Assembly: GCA_018716295.1 (NCBI GenBank)
Contig: DVKC01000011.1
Span: 1-64,000, forward strand
Direction: 5' to 3'
Length of the DNA stretch: 64,000 nt
From: Candidatus Avimuribaculum pullicola
GTDB taxonomy: Bacteria; Bacteroidota; Bacteroidia; Bacteroidales; Muribaculaceae
The notes beneath the pieces are model-generated. The model was not told the DNA's origin and did no database searches. It was given only the letters and a program-made list of their open reading frames with translations. Both the position numbers and the translations under genes were made by a program. Below are positions 16,576 to 25,127 of this stretch, piece after piece (position 1 is the stretch's first letter; every line of letters starts with the position of its first letter).

Positions 16576-16685
16576 TGGCGGTGGAACCGCCACACCATGC
16601 TTAACCGCAAGCTACGTTCCCTGCGGTCACTTCGCTTGCGGTATCGACACCTCCCCCACAAGGCGGCTTCGGAGATGCCGCACTT
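16576..16685 (+). repeat. REP-like repeat copy A
   Basis: About 110 bp with three palindromic modules in order: a terminal hairpin GGCGGT-GGA-ACCGCC, a 39-bp central hairpin (16604-16642, arms ACCGCAAGC and GCTTGCGGT), and the nearly invariant end module GCGGCTTCGGAGATGCCGCACTT. The last module touches the stop codon of the IS200-type transposase gene. Its central module is inverted relative to copies B-F. Confidence 0.85.
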
Positions 16686-17146
16686 CATACTATGGTTCTC
16701 CGAGGGAAATTATCCACGCTGTCGGCAATACTGTTCTTCTGAAATATCGCTTGTAGTTCCTCCATGAAATTAAACCTTCGGTGGTGCATTTTTTGGTTCG
16801 AGATGTATTCTACTATTCTGTTTCGCTCGCTGTAAGAGCAAGTTATGGCACAGTACGACTTTCCCCACCCATCGAATAACGGAAACTCATCGTGCCGCTC
16901 GACAAGCCATTTGTTTGTCGATGTTTTCAGCACCCGCATGAAATCCGACACTGCCAATGTCGTCGGTAACTGCTCAAGTAGGTGTATGTGATCGGGCATT
17001 CCACCTATGCGATGCAATACACAGTCATTATTCCTCACATATCCCCAAATATAAGAATACAATCTCTTTTCGTGGACTTCGGTAATAGCTGGAAGGCTGT
17101 GCTTCGTGCGGAAAACAATGTGGTATAATAGTCTGTTGTAACTCAT
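16685..17146 (-). CDS. IS200-type (REP-associated) tyrosine transposase TnpA
   Basis: A Y1/HUH transposase of 153 residues. The HUH motif is His53-Ile-His55 in PDHIHLLEQ and the nucleophile is Tyr114 in IVEYISNQK with Gln118 behind it, as in IS200/IS605 TnpA and RAYT proteins. These enzymes cut and rejoin single-stranded DNA at hairpin ends. The gene is flanked on both sides by inverted copies of a palindromic repeat (16576-16685 and 17162-17269), the usual RAYT/REP arrangement. The ATG at 17146 is used because the second copy is conserved from MSYN onward; an upstream ATG at 17161 is not conserved. It looks intact. Confidence 0.85.
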   Translation of the reverse strand: MSYNRLLYHIVFRTKHSLPAITEVHEKRLYSYIWGYVRNNDCVLHRIGGMPDHIHLLEQLPTTLAVSDFMRVLKTSTNKWLVERHDEFPLFDGWGKSYCAITCSYSERNRIVEYISNQKMHHRRFNFMEELQAIFQKNSIADSVDNFPRRTIV

Positions 17147-17161
17147 AAGTGGGTGTTTCAT

Positions 17162-17269
17162 AGTGCGGCATCTCCGAAGCCGCTATGTGGAAGGCGTCAT
17201 ACACCGCAAGCTACGTTCCCTACGGTCACTTCGCATGCGGTTAAGCATAGTGTGGCGGTTCCACCGCCA
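17162..17269 (-). repeat. REP-like repeat copy B
   Basis: Inverted partner of copy A on the 5' side of tnpA. Reading on the minus strand it ends with the conserved GATGCCGCACT and begins with hairpin TGGCGG/CCGCCA at 17253-17269. Its central module has the common orientation, opposite to copy A. Confidence 0.85.
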
Positions 17270-17330
17270 TTACTACCCATACCGCAAATATACTAAACTT
17301 ATTGCAAATCGATCAAAAGATATGGATTAA

Positions 17331-17442
17331 TTTGCCCCGGAGGGGCAAAACTATGCTTAACCGGCTGGTGAAGTGAGCGATAGCGAACGTAACCTGCGGT
17401 AACGGCCCTCCACACAGGGCGGCTTCGGAGATGCCGCACTTC
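17331..17442 (+). repeat. REP-like repeat copy C (solo)
   Basis: Same three modules without a transposase gene. The terminal hairpin is TTTGCCCC-GGA-GGGGCAAA, different in sequence from copies A and B but with pairing kept, so both arms have changed together. With copy D it brackets the subtilase gene as an inverted pair. From 17443 to 17648 I see nothing further. Confidence 0.85.
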
Positions 17443-17648
17443 ACGGCACAAAAAAAGTCCCGTTCTCACGAATAGGACTCTCCTGTAATAGAATCTGTAT
17501 AGAAAAGTATTATCAACCAAATACGTGTATTACTATTTGTGTGTGTATCGGTATTGCAAATGTCGCCACTTTTTCCCATTGCGAAAAGGGTCATTTGTGC
17601 TTAAATCTGTCCCAAAGCACCGAACTTGCACAAATAGACACAAAAACA

Positions 17649-17675
17649 GAGGGTATGCCGCAACGGCACACCCTC
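17649..17675 (-). terminator. Terminator of the subtilase gene
   Basis: Hairpin GAGGGT-a-TGCCG / CGGCA-c-ACCCTC (one internal mismatch, 3-nt loop) 24 bp after the stop codon, followed on the minus strand by TGTTTTTG. Confidence 0.7.
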
Positions 17676-17698
17676 CAAAGTCTTAGACAAACTCCCAA

Positions 17699-20044
17699 TT
17701 ACTTTACAATGAGCTTGCCGCTATAGTTGCACTTGTTGCCACGCACTTGCAACACATAAATGCCAGCCGACAAGCTGCCCTCAAGGTCAACGTCGATGCT
17801 GCCATTATCGGTAACATAACGCTTTGCAAATACCTGTGCGCCACCCATGCTGTAGATGCTGAGTGTGACTTCATCTTCGCCTTGGGCATACACCTTGAAT
17901 TGCCCGTCGGTGGGATTAGGGCCCACAAGCACCATGTCTTGCTTCTTGGTCACGTCGTTAACGCCAGTGTTGCCCAGATACACCAGCCCAGCGTATGCGT
18001 CAATAAGCCCGTTGGGGCCCCACTGTTCGGGAATGCCGGTGCCGAATGCATCGGGTTTCTGTGCCGTGGCGGCAAAAATCTCCTTGATGTCAGCAGGTGT
18101 CAACGTAGGGTCGCATTCGAGCCACGTGGCAATGATGCCCGTAACCACCGGACAAGCCATCGACGTACCTTGGTTCATGCAATAAATATAAGTTTCGCCA
18201 TCACGCTCCACCTGATTTGTGAAATACCCGTTATTATAAGTGTAGCCGTAAGTTTGCACATTAAGATTATAACGGTTGTAAGCCGAACTTACACCATAAC
18301 CAGGAGCCACGATGGTGGGGTGCTGCACTCCGTTCAGGTCGGTGCCATAGCTCGAAAAACTGGCCATCGTACCTTCGGTGGCTTCTCGATAATACATATA
18401 CAGGTCATTCCCGTCATTGTCTGTGAACCTGTCGCCATCTTCATTAATCGGGTACCACCTGGTTTTGGTAGTGTAAGCACCGACCGAAATCAAGTTCTCG
18501 CCAGTGGCCAAATCGTTATATGACCCATCCGACGAACCGGCAGTGTAGGCAGCATCGCCATTGTCGGTAAATTCGCAGTAGGCATCGCTCCACATATCCA
18601 ATTCGTTGCCTTGTTGGCCATAGAAACGCATCGCCAGCAAGTAACGTTGCGAGAAGTTGGACGACCCTGGCGACATCAAGAGGTTGACCATGGCTTCATA
18701 CTTGCCATTGCTGTTGCGCATGGCGTAGATGTAATTATAGCTGTCATACTGTACCGTGAAGTACCTATTAAGCGCATTGTTTTCAAACAACGAGCTTATC
18801 GTCACATAATTATATTCACCAATATCGACTATATCGCTCTCAAGCACCACATTGTTGCCGCTATTAGTGTCCACGACAACAAACTGCAACTGCGTGGGCT
18901 GCGAAGTGTAGCAGTCAATCATGGCATAGTAATATCCTGGATAACTTTCACCCATATATGGCGAACCGTCGATAATGGTCTGGCATTGCACCTCGTCGGC
19001 CGAAGCGTTTTCAAACTCCTTGTGCACATACAGGTCAACGTCGCCCTCGTTACCGGCGGCTACCACCACTATAGCACCCTCGCCAGTGAGGTCGCTGATA
19101 GCCTTTGCAGCACCAGTGCCGTCGTGCGTTCCAGTGTTGTTGCCCAAGCTGAGGTTTACCACAGCCGGCTGGTTATTTTGCGCGGCATAATCGATGATTG
19201 CCTTTGTTTGATTTATAATATCCGACTGCATCATGTTGTCGCCCAATCCGCACAGGTACAAGTCGGCCTCCGGAGCCATGCCCTGCAACCCGTTGCCCAC
19301 GTCGCTGCCAGCGGCCGTTCCCGACGTGTGCGTGCCATGGAAATCGTTACGCGAGTCGGTGGTGAGCGCTCCGATGGAGGCAGGGTCGTCGTAGGTAGTG
19401 CCAGAGTTGTTGCCCACGTAGGCTTTCACTATGCGCGTGTTGCCCTCATCGTCCTTGAATGCGATGTGGTTGAAGTCGATGCCGCCATCGACAACGCCCA
19501 CCAGCACCCCCTTGCCCGTCATCGGCGACGACAAGCCAGCGCCGGCATGAACCATATCGACGCGTGTGGCTTCGCGAGCCTTGTCGTTGAGCATCTTCAC
19601 CGGCCGCGCAATCTCGATGCGCTCCACGCTCCCAAGCTCGCCAATCTGCTCGATGGCATCAATAGGTATCTGAGCCACGACCACGCTGCCAATATCGGTA
19701 ACGACAATTGCCCCGGCAGCCTCGATGTCGGCAGCCGTCGCGCCGTCGGCAAGCACCACGCATGACTCGACCATCTGCACGCCATTGACATTAACAATCT
19801 TGGTGAACGGACGGCTTTGCTGCATCTGCAATGCCTTAGACTTGACCGTGACATCACCTACTACAGGCATAACCGACTTCAACGAACCATCGGCCTCGAT
19901 CACGCCCTGCTTGTTCATCTCAAGAAAAATATTTGTATAGGGCGACAACTTACTGTTGCCCTCGCCATATACCACGTTTGCAGCCGAACACAACAGCGTC
20001 GCTGCAAGTAATTTTTTTAAATGTATTTTCATTAGAAATCCCAT
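17699..20044 (-). CDS. Secreted subtilisin-like serine peptidase (S8) with T9SS sorting tail
   Basis: An exported protease of 781 residues. After a signal peptide (about 5-27) and a propeptide-like region it has the S8 triad: Asp186 in GVVDGGIDF, His236 in DFHGTHTSG and Ser628 in NQGTSMACPVV, with an inserted beta-rich domain between His and Ser (about 385-500). The last 80 residues (LVGPNPTDG, LSIYSMGGAQV, GIYVLQV) are a type IX secretion C-terminal sorting domain, so the enzyme is probably delivered to the surface. ATGs at 20044 and 20032 both fit; the second gives a shorter signal peptide. A -7 box lies at 20063-20070. Substrate unknown. Confidence 0.9.
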   Translation of the reverse strand: MGFLMKIHLKKLLAATLLCSAANVVYGEGNSKLSPYTNIFLEMNKQGVIEADGSLKSVMPVVGDVTVKSKALQMQQSRPFTKIVNVNGVQMVESCVVLADGATAADIEAAGAIVVTDIGSVVVAQIPIDAIEQIGELGSVERIEIARPVKMLNDKAREATRVDMVHAGAGLSSPMTGKGVLVGVVDGGIDFNHIAFKDDEGNTRIVKAYVGNNSGTTYDDPASIGALTTDSRNDFHGTHTSGTAAGSDVGNGLQGMAPEADLYLCGLGDNMMQSDIINQTKAIIDYAAQNNQPAVVNLSLGNNTGTHDGTGAAKAISDLTGEGAIVVVAAGNEGDVDLYVHKEFENASADEVQCQTIIDGSPYMGESYPGYYYAMIDCYTSQPTQLQFVVVDTNSGNNVVLESDIVDIGEYNYVTISSLFENNALNRYFTVQYDSYNYIYAMRNSNGKYEAMVNLLMSPGSSNFSQRYLLAMRFYGQQGNELDMWSDAYCEFTDNGDAAYTAGSSDGSYNDLATGENLISVGAYTTKTRWYPINEDGDRFTDNDGNDLYMYYREATEGTMASFSSYGTDLNGVQHPTIVAPGYGVSSAYNRYNLNVQTYGYTYNNGYFTNQVERDGETYIYCMNQGTSMACPVVTGIIATWLECDPTLTPADIKEIFAATAQKPDAFGTGIPEQWGPNGLIDAYAGLVYLGNTGVNDVTKKQDMVLVGPNPTDGQFKVYAQGEDEVTLSIYSMGGAQVFAKRYVTDNGSIDVDLEGSLSAGIYVLQVRGNKCNYSGKLIVK

Positions 20045-20062
20045 TTTTGTAGCAAATTGCCG

Positions 20063-20070
20063 CAAATTTA
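20063..20070 (-). promoter_or_regulatory. -7 promoter box of the subtilase gene
   Basis: Minus-strand TAAATTTG matches TAnnTTTG, 19 nt before the ATG at 20044, with a weaker GTTG-type -33 element about 20 bp further upstream (20091-20094). Confidence 0.5.
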
Positions 20071-20194
20071 CATTCTTTAGATTAATAAGGCAACAACAAC
20101 TATAAATAAAATATGCAAAATTTATTAATTTTCCAACCTCGTCGCACAAATTGCATATTACGTGGCTTAACACCCACAAAAACCAGTTTGCATC

Positions 20195-20300
20195 ATGCAG
20201 CATCTCCGAAGCCGCCTATTTGATGGAGCCTCTGCCGCAAGCTACGTTCACTGCGCCCACTTCGCATGCGGTTAAGCATGGTGAAGCCCCTTTGGGGCTT
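20195..20300 (-). repeat. REP-like repeat copy D (solo)
   Basis: Palindromic repeat in minus orientation with terminal hairpin AAGCCCC-TTT-GGGGCTT. It lies 150 bp upstream of the subtilase start and faces copy C on the other side of that gene. Confidence 0.85.
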
Positions 20301-20435
20301 GTTGTAGGAATAGCTGCATCACATTATATTCATGATTTTCTAATAATTGCTTTATGGGTAAATGAAAGAGTCGTGAATTCAACCCATACCTCTTGGCTGG
20401 TTGATAACAAATTTGTACATTTGCTATGTGGCTTA

Positions 20436-20544
20436 TGGCGGTGGAACCGCCACACCATGCTTAACCGCATGAGAAGTGAGCGCAGCGAACGTAGCTTGCG
20501 GTATATGACTTCTACAACACGGCGGCTTCGGAGATGCCGCACTT
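20436..20544 (+). repeat. REP-like repeat copy E
   Basis: Repeat in plus orientation flanking the broken transposase. The terminal hairpin equals that of copy A, but the central 39-bp module (20464-20502) is the reverse complement of A's. The conserved GATGCCGCACTT end lies 14 bp before the transposase start. Confidence 0.85.
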
Positions 20545-20557
20545 TATAACACCACTT

Positions 20558-21009
20558 ATGAGTTACAACACACTATTATACCACATCGTATTCCGTACCA
20601 AACACAGCCTACCAGCGATTACCGAAACCCATGAAAAGACATTGTATTCTTACATCTGGGGATATATGAAGAATAAAAACTGTGTATTGCATCGAATTGG
20701 TGGGATGCCCGACCACATACACCTACTTGTACAGTTACCACATTGACAGTATCGGAGTTCGTGGGGGTACTGAAAACATCGACAAACAAATGGCTGGTTG
20801 AGCGGCACGACGATTTTCCTTTATTCGGCGGATGGGGGAAGTCGTATTGTGCAATAACATGTTCATACAGTGAACGAAGCAGAATAGTAAAGTACATTTC
20901 GAACCAAAAAATCCACCACCGAAAGTTCAATTTCATTGAAGAGCTGCAAGCGATATTCCAAGAGAACAGTATTGCCGACAGTGTAAACAATTTCCTTGGA
21001 GAGTTGTAG
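20558..21009 (+). pseudogene. IS200-type transposase copy, frameshifted
   Basis: Second copy of the transposase, highly similar to the intact one at 16685-17146. The HUH motif (PDHIHLLVQLP) is in the first frame and the catalytic Tyr (IVKYISNQK) in the other. Alignment shows that four bases are missing after TTACC at about 20739 (intact copy TTACCGACGACATTG, here TTACCACATTG), which shifts the frame. Start at ATG 20558. Flanked by repeats E and F. Programmed frameshifting is unlikely because a 4-nt loss also removes coding sequence. Confidence 0.85.
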
Positions 21010-21014
21010 CGTTA

Positions 21015-21122
21015 AGTGCGGCATCTCCGAAGCCGCTGTGCCAGAGTTGTCAGTTACTGCAAGCTACGTTCGCTGCGCTCACTTCGCATGCAGTTAAGCA
21101 TGGTGAAGCCCCTCCGGGACTT
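21015..21122 (-). repeat. REP-like repeat copy F
   Basis: Right-hand inverted repeat of the broken transposase unit, with terminal hairpin AAGCCCC-TCC-GGGACTT and the central module in the common orientation. The remaining DNA to 21398 holds a small ACTTAC/GTAAGT hairpin (about 21226-21241) and no gene. Confidence 0.85.
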
Positions 21123-21398
21123 ATAGCTGTATTAATCGTTCTAATGGCTGCGTTGCCATCACATCCATTCTTGCCAAGATTTTCAATGGTCAATTTGGAA
21201 TAAATTAATTGTGTAATTACTATAACTTACATTTTGTAAGTAGTGCGCACCCATTATCTAATTTGATACACCATCAACTCCTCATCTACCGCTAAGACCC
21301 ATTGGGTTTAAATGAAAGAGCCGCACAAATAGCCCCCCGCTAATTGTTAATAGTTAATTGTTAATTATCCAGCACTTGCGTGTGTGCCAAAATATTCT

Positions 21399-21406
21399 TA
21401 CCTTTG
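21399..21406 (+). promoter_or_regulatory. -7 promoter box of the DEAD-box helicase gene
   Basis: TACCTTTG with TTG at 21376-21378, 20 bp upstream. A leader of about 60 nt follows, containing GGCTGG...CCAGCC that can form a hairpin near 21418-21439, a possible cold-responsive or attenuator element. Confidence 0.6.
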
Positions 21407-21473
21407 CGCCCTAATAAGGCTGGCAGATAACACCCAGCCATTTCGGCTTGTTACACACGAATAAAATTACAAT

Positions 21474-23363
21474 ATGACATTTGAAGAATTAGGAGTCCGC
21501 GAGGATCTTTTAAGGGCTATAAAAGAAATGGGGTATGAAACCCCGATGCCTGTACAGGAAAAAGTTATTCCCCACTTGTTAAACGAAGACAACGACGTGG
21601 TCGCGCTTGCCCAGACTGGTACTGGGAAAACGGCTGCTTTCGGCTTGCCTGTGTTGCAACGCATCAACGTAGAACGCAAAGTGCCACAGGCCCTCATCAT
21701 CTCGCCGACACGCGAATTGTGCTTGCAGATTGGCGGCGACCTGGCCGACTACTCAAAATACATCAATGGGCTGAAAGTGCTGCCTGTTTATGGCGGTTCA
21801 AGCATCGAAAGCCAAATACGCTCGCTGCGCAACGGCGTGCAAATCATCGTGGCCACACCAGGACGACTGCTCGACCTTATCAAGCGCGGCACTGTCAACC
21901 TTGAGAATGTACACACCGTCATACTCGACGAAGCCGACGAGATGCTCAACATGGGATTTGTCGATGACATCAACGACATACTCACACACGTGCCCGAAGA
22001 GCGCAAAATGCTGATGTTCTCGGCCACAATGCCCCCCGAAATTGCCAAAATCGCTTCACGCTTCATGCACAACCCCGAGGAATTTGTAATAGGCACTCGC
22101 AATGAAGGTGCCGAGAATGTGCGCCACATTTACTACCTCGTGCATGCTCGCGACAAATACCTTGCACTGAAACGCATCGCCGACTATAACCCTGCAATAT
22201 ACGGCATCATATTCTGCCGCACCCGCCGCGAAACGCAAGAGATTGCCGACAAACTTATCGTGGACGGCTACAATGCCGACTCGCTGCACGGCGACCTGTC
22301 GCAAGCACAGCGCGACGCCGTGATGAAGAAATTCCGCGAGCGCAACCTGCAATTGCTTGTCGCCACCGACGTGGCTGCCCGCGGACTTGACGTGAGCGAC
22401 CTCACACACGTAATCAACTATGGATTGCCCGACGACGTGGCTACCTATACCCACCGAAGCGGACGTACAGGACGTGCCGGGAAAACTGGCGTATCGGTAT
22501 CGATAGTACACTCACGCGAAAAGGGCAAAATCAAAGATATAGAAAAACGCATAGGCAAACAATTCGAGTTGCGCGAAGTGCCTACACCCGAGCGCATCAT
22601 CGAACGCCAGCTCTATAACCTCGCCGACCGCATCGAGAAGGTAAAAGTCGATGAAGACGTGATAAGCCAATACATACCCGGAATACAAAAGAAACTGGAA
22701 TGGCTCTCGGGCGAAGACCTGATAAAGCGTGTGCTTTCGCTCGAATTTAACCGTTTGCTCGACTACTACAAAGATGCACCAAAGCTCGACATCGTTACCG
22801 ACAGAAAAGGGAAAGATGGAAAGAAGAAAAAGAGCGGTGCCGAAATGTCGAAGGAAGAAAAGGATCGCCGCACGGGCGAACCAGGTTTTGACCGTGTATA
22901 TATCAACGCGGGCAAAGCCGACGGATTCTTTGCTGCCGACCTAATCGGCCTTATAAACGAAACTGTGCAAGGCGAACGCATCGAAGTGGGACGCATAGAC
23001 CTGATGCCTGGGTACTCGCTGTTTGACGTGCGCAAAGGCGACGGACAGCGTGTGGCAACGGCATTGCGCAACTCCGACTTCTTCGGCAAAAGACTATACA
23101 GCGAAATCGCCGACCCCAACAAAGACTATGCTGCCGAAAACAGAGGCGGCAGTGGCAAAGGTGGCAAATTCTCATCGAAAGGCGAAAGCCGCCACCGCGA
23201 CCGCCGTGGAAAGGGTGGAATAGACCGCCGCACTCGCCGCGACCAGGAACGCGGATTCAAGGCACGCGAAGCCCGCAGCGAACGTGGACGAGCTACCAAA
23301 AGCGGGGAACGGAAAAAGGAAATGCACGGCAATTATGATAAATTTATAAAGAAAAAGAGATAA
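21474..23363 (+). CDS. deaD: DEAD-box ATP-dependent RNA helicase with DbpA-like RNA-binding domain
   Basis: An RNA helicase of 629 residues for ribosome assembly or RNA decay. Motifs in order: Q motif (about 1-28), AQTGTGKT (46-53), PTREL (78-82), TPGR (128-131), DEAD (152-155), SAT (183-185), then the second RecA domain with RGLDV and HRSGRTGR. A DbpA-type RNA-recognition domain follows (about 475-555, RVYINAGKADGF), then a very basic Arg/Gly/Lys tail (about 560-629). The length and the two C-terminal regions fit the CsdA/DeaD group rather than RhlE. It stands alone behind its own promoter. Confidence 0.93.
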   Translation: MTFEELGVREDLLRAIKEMGYETPMPVQEKVIPHLLNEDNDVVALAQTGTGKTAAFGLPVLQRINVERKVPQALIISPTRELCLQIGGDLADYSKYINGLKVLPVYGGSSIESQIRSLRNGVQIIVATPGRLLDLIKRGTVNLENVHTVILDEADEMLNMGFVDDINDILTHVPEERKMLMFSATMPPEIAKIASRFMHNPEEFVIGTRNEGAENVRHIYYLVHARDKYLALKRIADYNPAIYGIIFCRTRRETQEIADKLIVDGYNADSLHGDLSQAQRDAVMKKFRERNLQLLVATDVAARGLDVSDLTHVINYGLPDDVATYTHRSGRTGRAGKTGVSVSIVHSREKGKIKDIEKRIGKQFELREVPTPERIIERQLYNLADRIEKVKVDEDVISQYIPGIQKKLEWLSGEDLIKRVLSLEFNRLLDYYKDAPKLDIVTDRKGKDGKKKKSGAEMSKEEKDRRTGEPGFDRVYINAGKADGFFAADLIGLINETVQGERIEVGRIDLMPGYSLFDVRKGDGQRVATALRNSDFFGKRLYSEIADPNKDYAAENRGGSGKGGKFSSKGESRHRDRRGKGGIDRRTRRDQERGFKAREARSERGRATKSGERKKEMHGNYDKFIKKKR

Positions 23364-23416
23364 CCGTGGAGTTTATTTCTTAATTTCACAGCCTGAAATC
23401 TCACACAATATTGACG

Positions 23417-24070
23417 ATGAAGAGCGTGAAATCAGCTATTACCGCATTGTTGGTTGCCGCCACAATGGCAATGCCTGTGGCGGCACGCACTGTGCGTGAC
23501 TTCTTTGCCTCGGAGCAAAATGGTATATTCATAACATTGCCACAAGACGAGAGGCTCGACATGCTCGACTATTACGAGGCCGGGCAAAATGTGCCAGCAA
23601 CAAACAACTTCGGCGGCACGGCAACAATCGATACCCTCACAACCGATTACCTGAAGTTGCAAACGTCGGGCAGCACACTTGTAGAAATGTTAATGGCCAC
23701 GTCGAAACGCGACACGGTAATATACGTGGTGCAGACAGCTTTGCTACCCTCGGCCGACAGCCACGTTGCCGCCTATGACACAGAGTGGAATGAACTGAAT
23801 ACCGACAAATACTTCAAGATGCCACAACTTGCCGACTTTATCTCTATCCCAAAGGGGGATAAAACGCGCAAGGACGACTTGGTGAAAATGGTAAAAATGC
23901 CTACCATAGAATGCAGCTTCGACCTGCCCGACAGGACAATAACTGCGACTCCGACGATAAGCGGCACAATGACCAATGAAGATTATGATGCTCTGAAGCC
24001 ATACCTCGCCAAAAGCATCACCTACAAGCTGAAAAACGTGAAATTTAAACAATTATCAATTGATAATTGA
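23417..24070 (+). CDS. DUF3256 family exported protein
   Basis: A 217-residue protein with a signal peptide ending PVAARTV and the DUF3256 pattern (RDFFASEQNGIFITLPQDERLDMLDYYEAG, then GTATIDTLTTDYLKL and a C-terminal LAKSITYKL segment). The family is specific to Bacteroidales and of unknown function. The ATG at 23417 is used; a TTG at 23411 adds two residues. It follows the helicase gene by 53 bp and may be co-transcribed. REP-like repeat G begins immediately at its stop codon. Confidence 0.75.
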   Translation: MKSVKSAITALLVAATMAMPVAARTVRDFFASEQNGIFITLPQDERLDMLDYYEAGQNVPATNNFGGTATIDTLTTDYLKLQTSGSTLVEMLMATSKRDTVIYVVQTALLPSADSHVAAYDTEWNELNTDKYFKMPQLADFISIPKGDKTRKDDLVKMVKMPTIECSFDLPDRTITATPTISGTMTNEDYDALKPYLAKSITYKLKNVKFKQLSIDN

Positions 24071-24177
24071 AGTTGCCCTGGAGGGACAAACTTTGCCGCA
24101 GGTTGGGTTCGCTGTCGCTCACCCCACCTGGGGTATTTGTCACCCCCTTGAACTACGGCTTCGGAAATGCGGCACTT
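24071..24177 (+). repeat. REP-like repeat copy G (diverged, solo)
   Basis: A degenerate copy with terminal hairpin TTGCCCT-GG-AGGGACAA, a central module in the same inverted orientation as copy A, and end module CGGCTTCGGAAATGCGGCACTTT in which both sides of the stem have changed. It starts right at the stop of the DUF3256 gene and may serve as its terminator. Confidence 0.7.
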
Positions 24178-24224
24178 TGATTGGAACAGCCATGCCACTC
24201 TACGGCCCGACCCCCTACCAATTG

Positions 24225-25127
24225 TCAATTGCTCTTGTAGTTTGCAAGAGCCGCCCGCAATTCGTTTACTACCATCACTTTCAATTCCGAAGGGGCAAGC
24301 ACCTCGATTTGCGAACCGTGTGAAAGAATTTCCTGTATGAAATCATAGGTAATGAGCAAGTGATAGTGAAACAGCGAGTAGCTGTCATGCACCTCCTCGT
24401 TTTGCGAATGGTGCAACGGCAATGCCCTGAAATACTTTGCCTGGTTGCTCGTGGCTTTAAGCACCACTTCCTTAGGCTCGCCCTTGCTCTGCATTATCCC
24501 AAAACAGTCCTTGAAATAATCGGTGGCACTAAATCCCGGCGGCATCGAAAAATGCTCATTACGTATCACCACATCACTCATGCGGTCGAGCGAATAAGTT
24601 TTTATCATGCCATCACGCATGTTATATCCTATAACATACCACAATTGCTTGAAAATGCGCACGAAATATGGCTCGACAATGATATTGCGCTTCGTGTTGA
24701 CACGGTTGTAGGCCCGGTATGAAAAATTTATGCGGCACGAATCCTTGATGGCCTGTATCACCACCGGCAAGTTGCCACGTGCGCTCGGCACATCTTCGAG
24801 CACTATACGGTCGGAAATATCGCGCGAGTCAAGCAGCATCCCGCTCATCGAGGCAGCATCGAGCAACCAGTTGCGCAAACGGTCGTCCTGCTCGCTCCCC
24901 GAAGTGTCGATATAGTATTCAAACGTCGCAGGGTCACACTCCACATCCACCTTGAACGTGTCGGCTATGCCTTGGCGATAATTATAAAACGTGCGCCGGG
25001 CAAGCGGTTCGCCATCACTCACCGACGACTTCATCCACAGGTTGTTAAGCTCCTCACGAGTGATGCGCCCATAGCGTTGGATGGTGTCGAGAATCCAGAT
25101 GTATTTATTTATCAAGTTCTTTGCCAT
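24225..25127 (-). CDS. WYL-domain transcriptional regulator
   Basis: A 300-residue regulator with an N-terminal winged helix (about 1-60, ITREELNNLWMKS and RTFYNYRQGI) and a central WYL domain (about 130-210, INFSYRAYN, FKQLWYVIGYN, YSLDRM). WYL domains sense small ligands or nucleic acids. Start 25127 has GGGAGGG 6 nt upstream and overlaps the symporter stop by 23 nt, so translation is coupled; a TTG at 25166 is rejected. As the last gene of the long operon it may be an autoregulator responding to the transported sugar or to wall fragments, which is inference. Confidence 0.85.
   Translation of the reverse strand: MAKNLINKYIWILDTIQRYGRITREELNNLWMKSSVSDGEPLARRTFYNYRQGIADTFKVDVECDPATFEYYIDTSGSEQDDRLRNWLLDAASMSGMLLDSRDISDRIVLEDVPSARGNLPVVIQAIKDSCRINFSYRAYNRVNTKRNIIVEPYFVRIFKQLWYVIGYNMRDGMIKTYSLDRMSDVVIRNEHFSMPPGFSATDYFKDCFGIMQSKGEPKEVVLKATSNQAKYFRALPLHHSQNEEVHDSYSLFHYHLLITYDFIQEILSHGSQIEVLAPSELKVMVVNELRAALANYKSN

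Larger units (their letters stand above)
16576..17269. mobile_element. Intact REP-transposase unit (repeat A, tnpA, repeat B)
   Basis: One tnpA gene enclosed by two inverted palindromic repeats with their conserved ends facing the gene. The unit lies downstream of an orphan plus-strand -7 box TACATTTG (16553-16560). A similar TTTGTACATTTGC stretch precedes the second unit (20412-20424), so both may have inserted in like sites. Confidence 0.7.

Noticed and set aside
17331-17442. CRISPR-like array from the repeated palindromes
   Set aside because: Copies are about 110 bp, irregularly spaced, in both orientations, and each has three hairpins; they are REP-like elements.
18611-19765. 384-codon plus-strand frame opposite the subtilase gene
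   Set aside because: Antisense to conserved catalytic codons and without any recognised domain or promoter.
20534-20746. Short transposase frame as an intact small gene
   Set aside because: It is the first part of a frameshifted transposase copy; alignment with the intact gene shows a 4-nt deletion.
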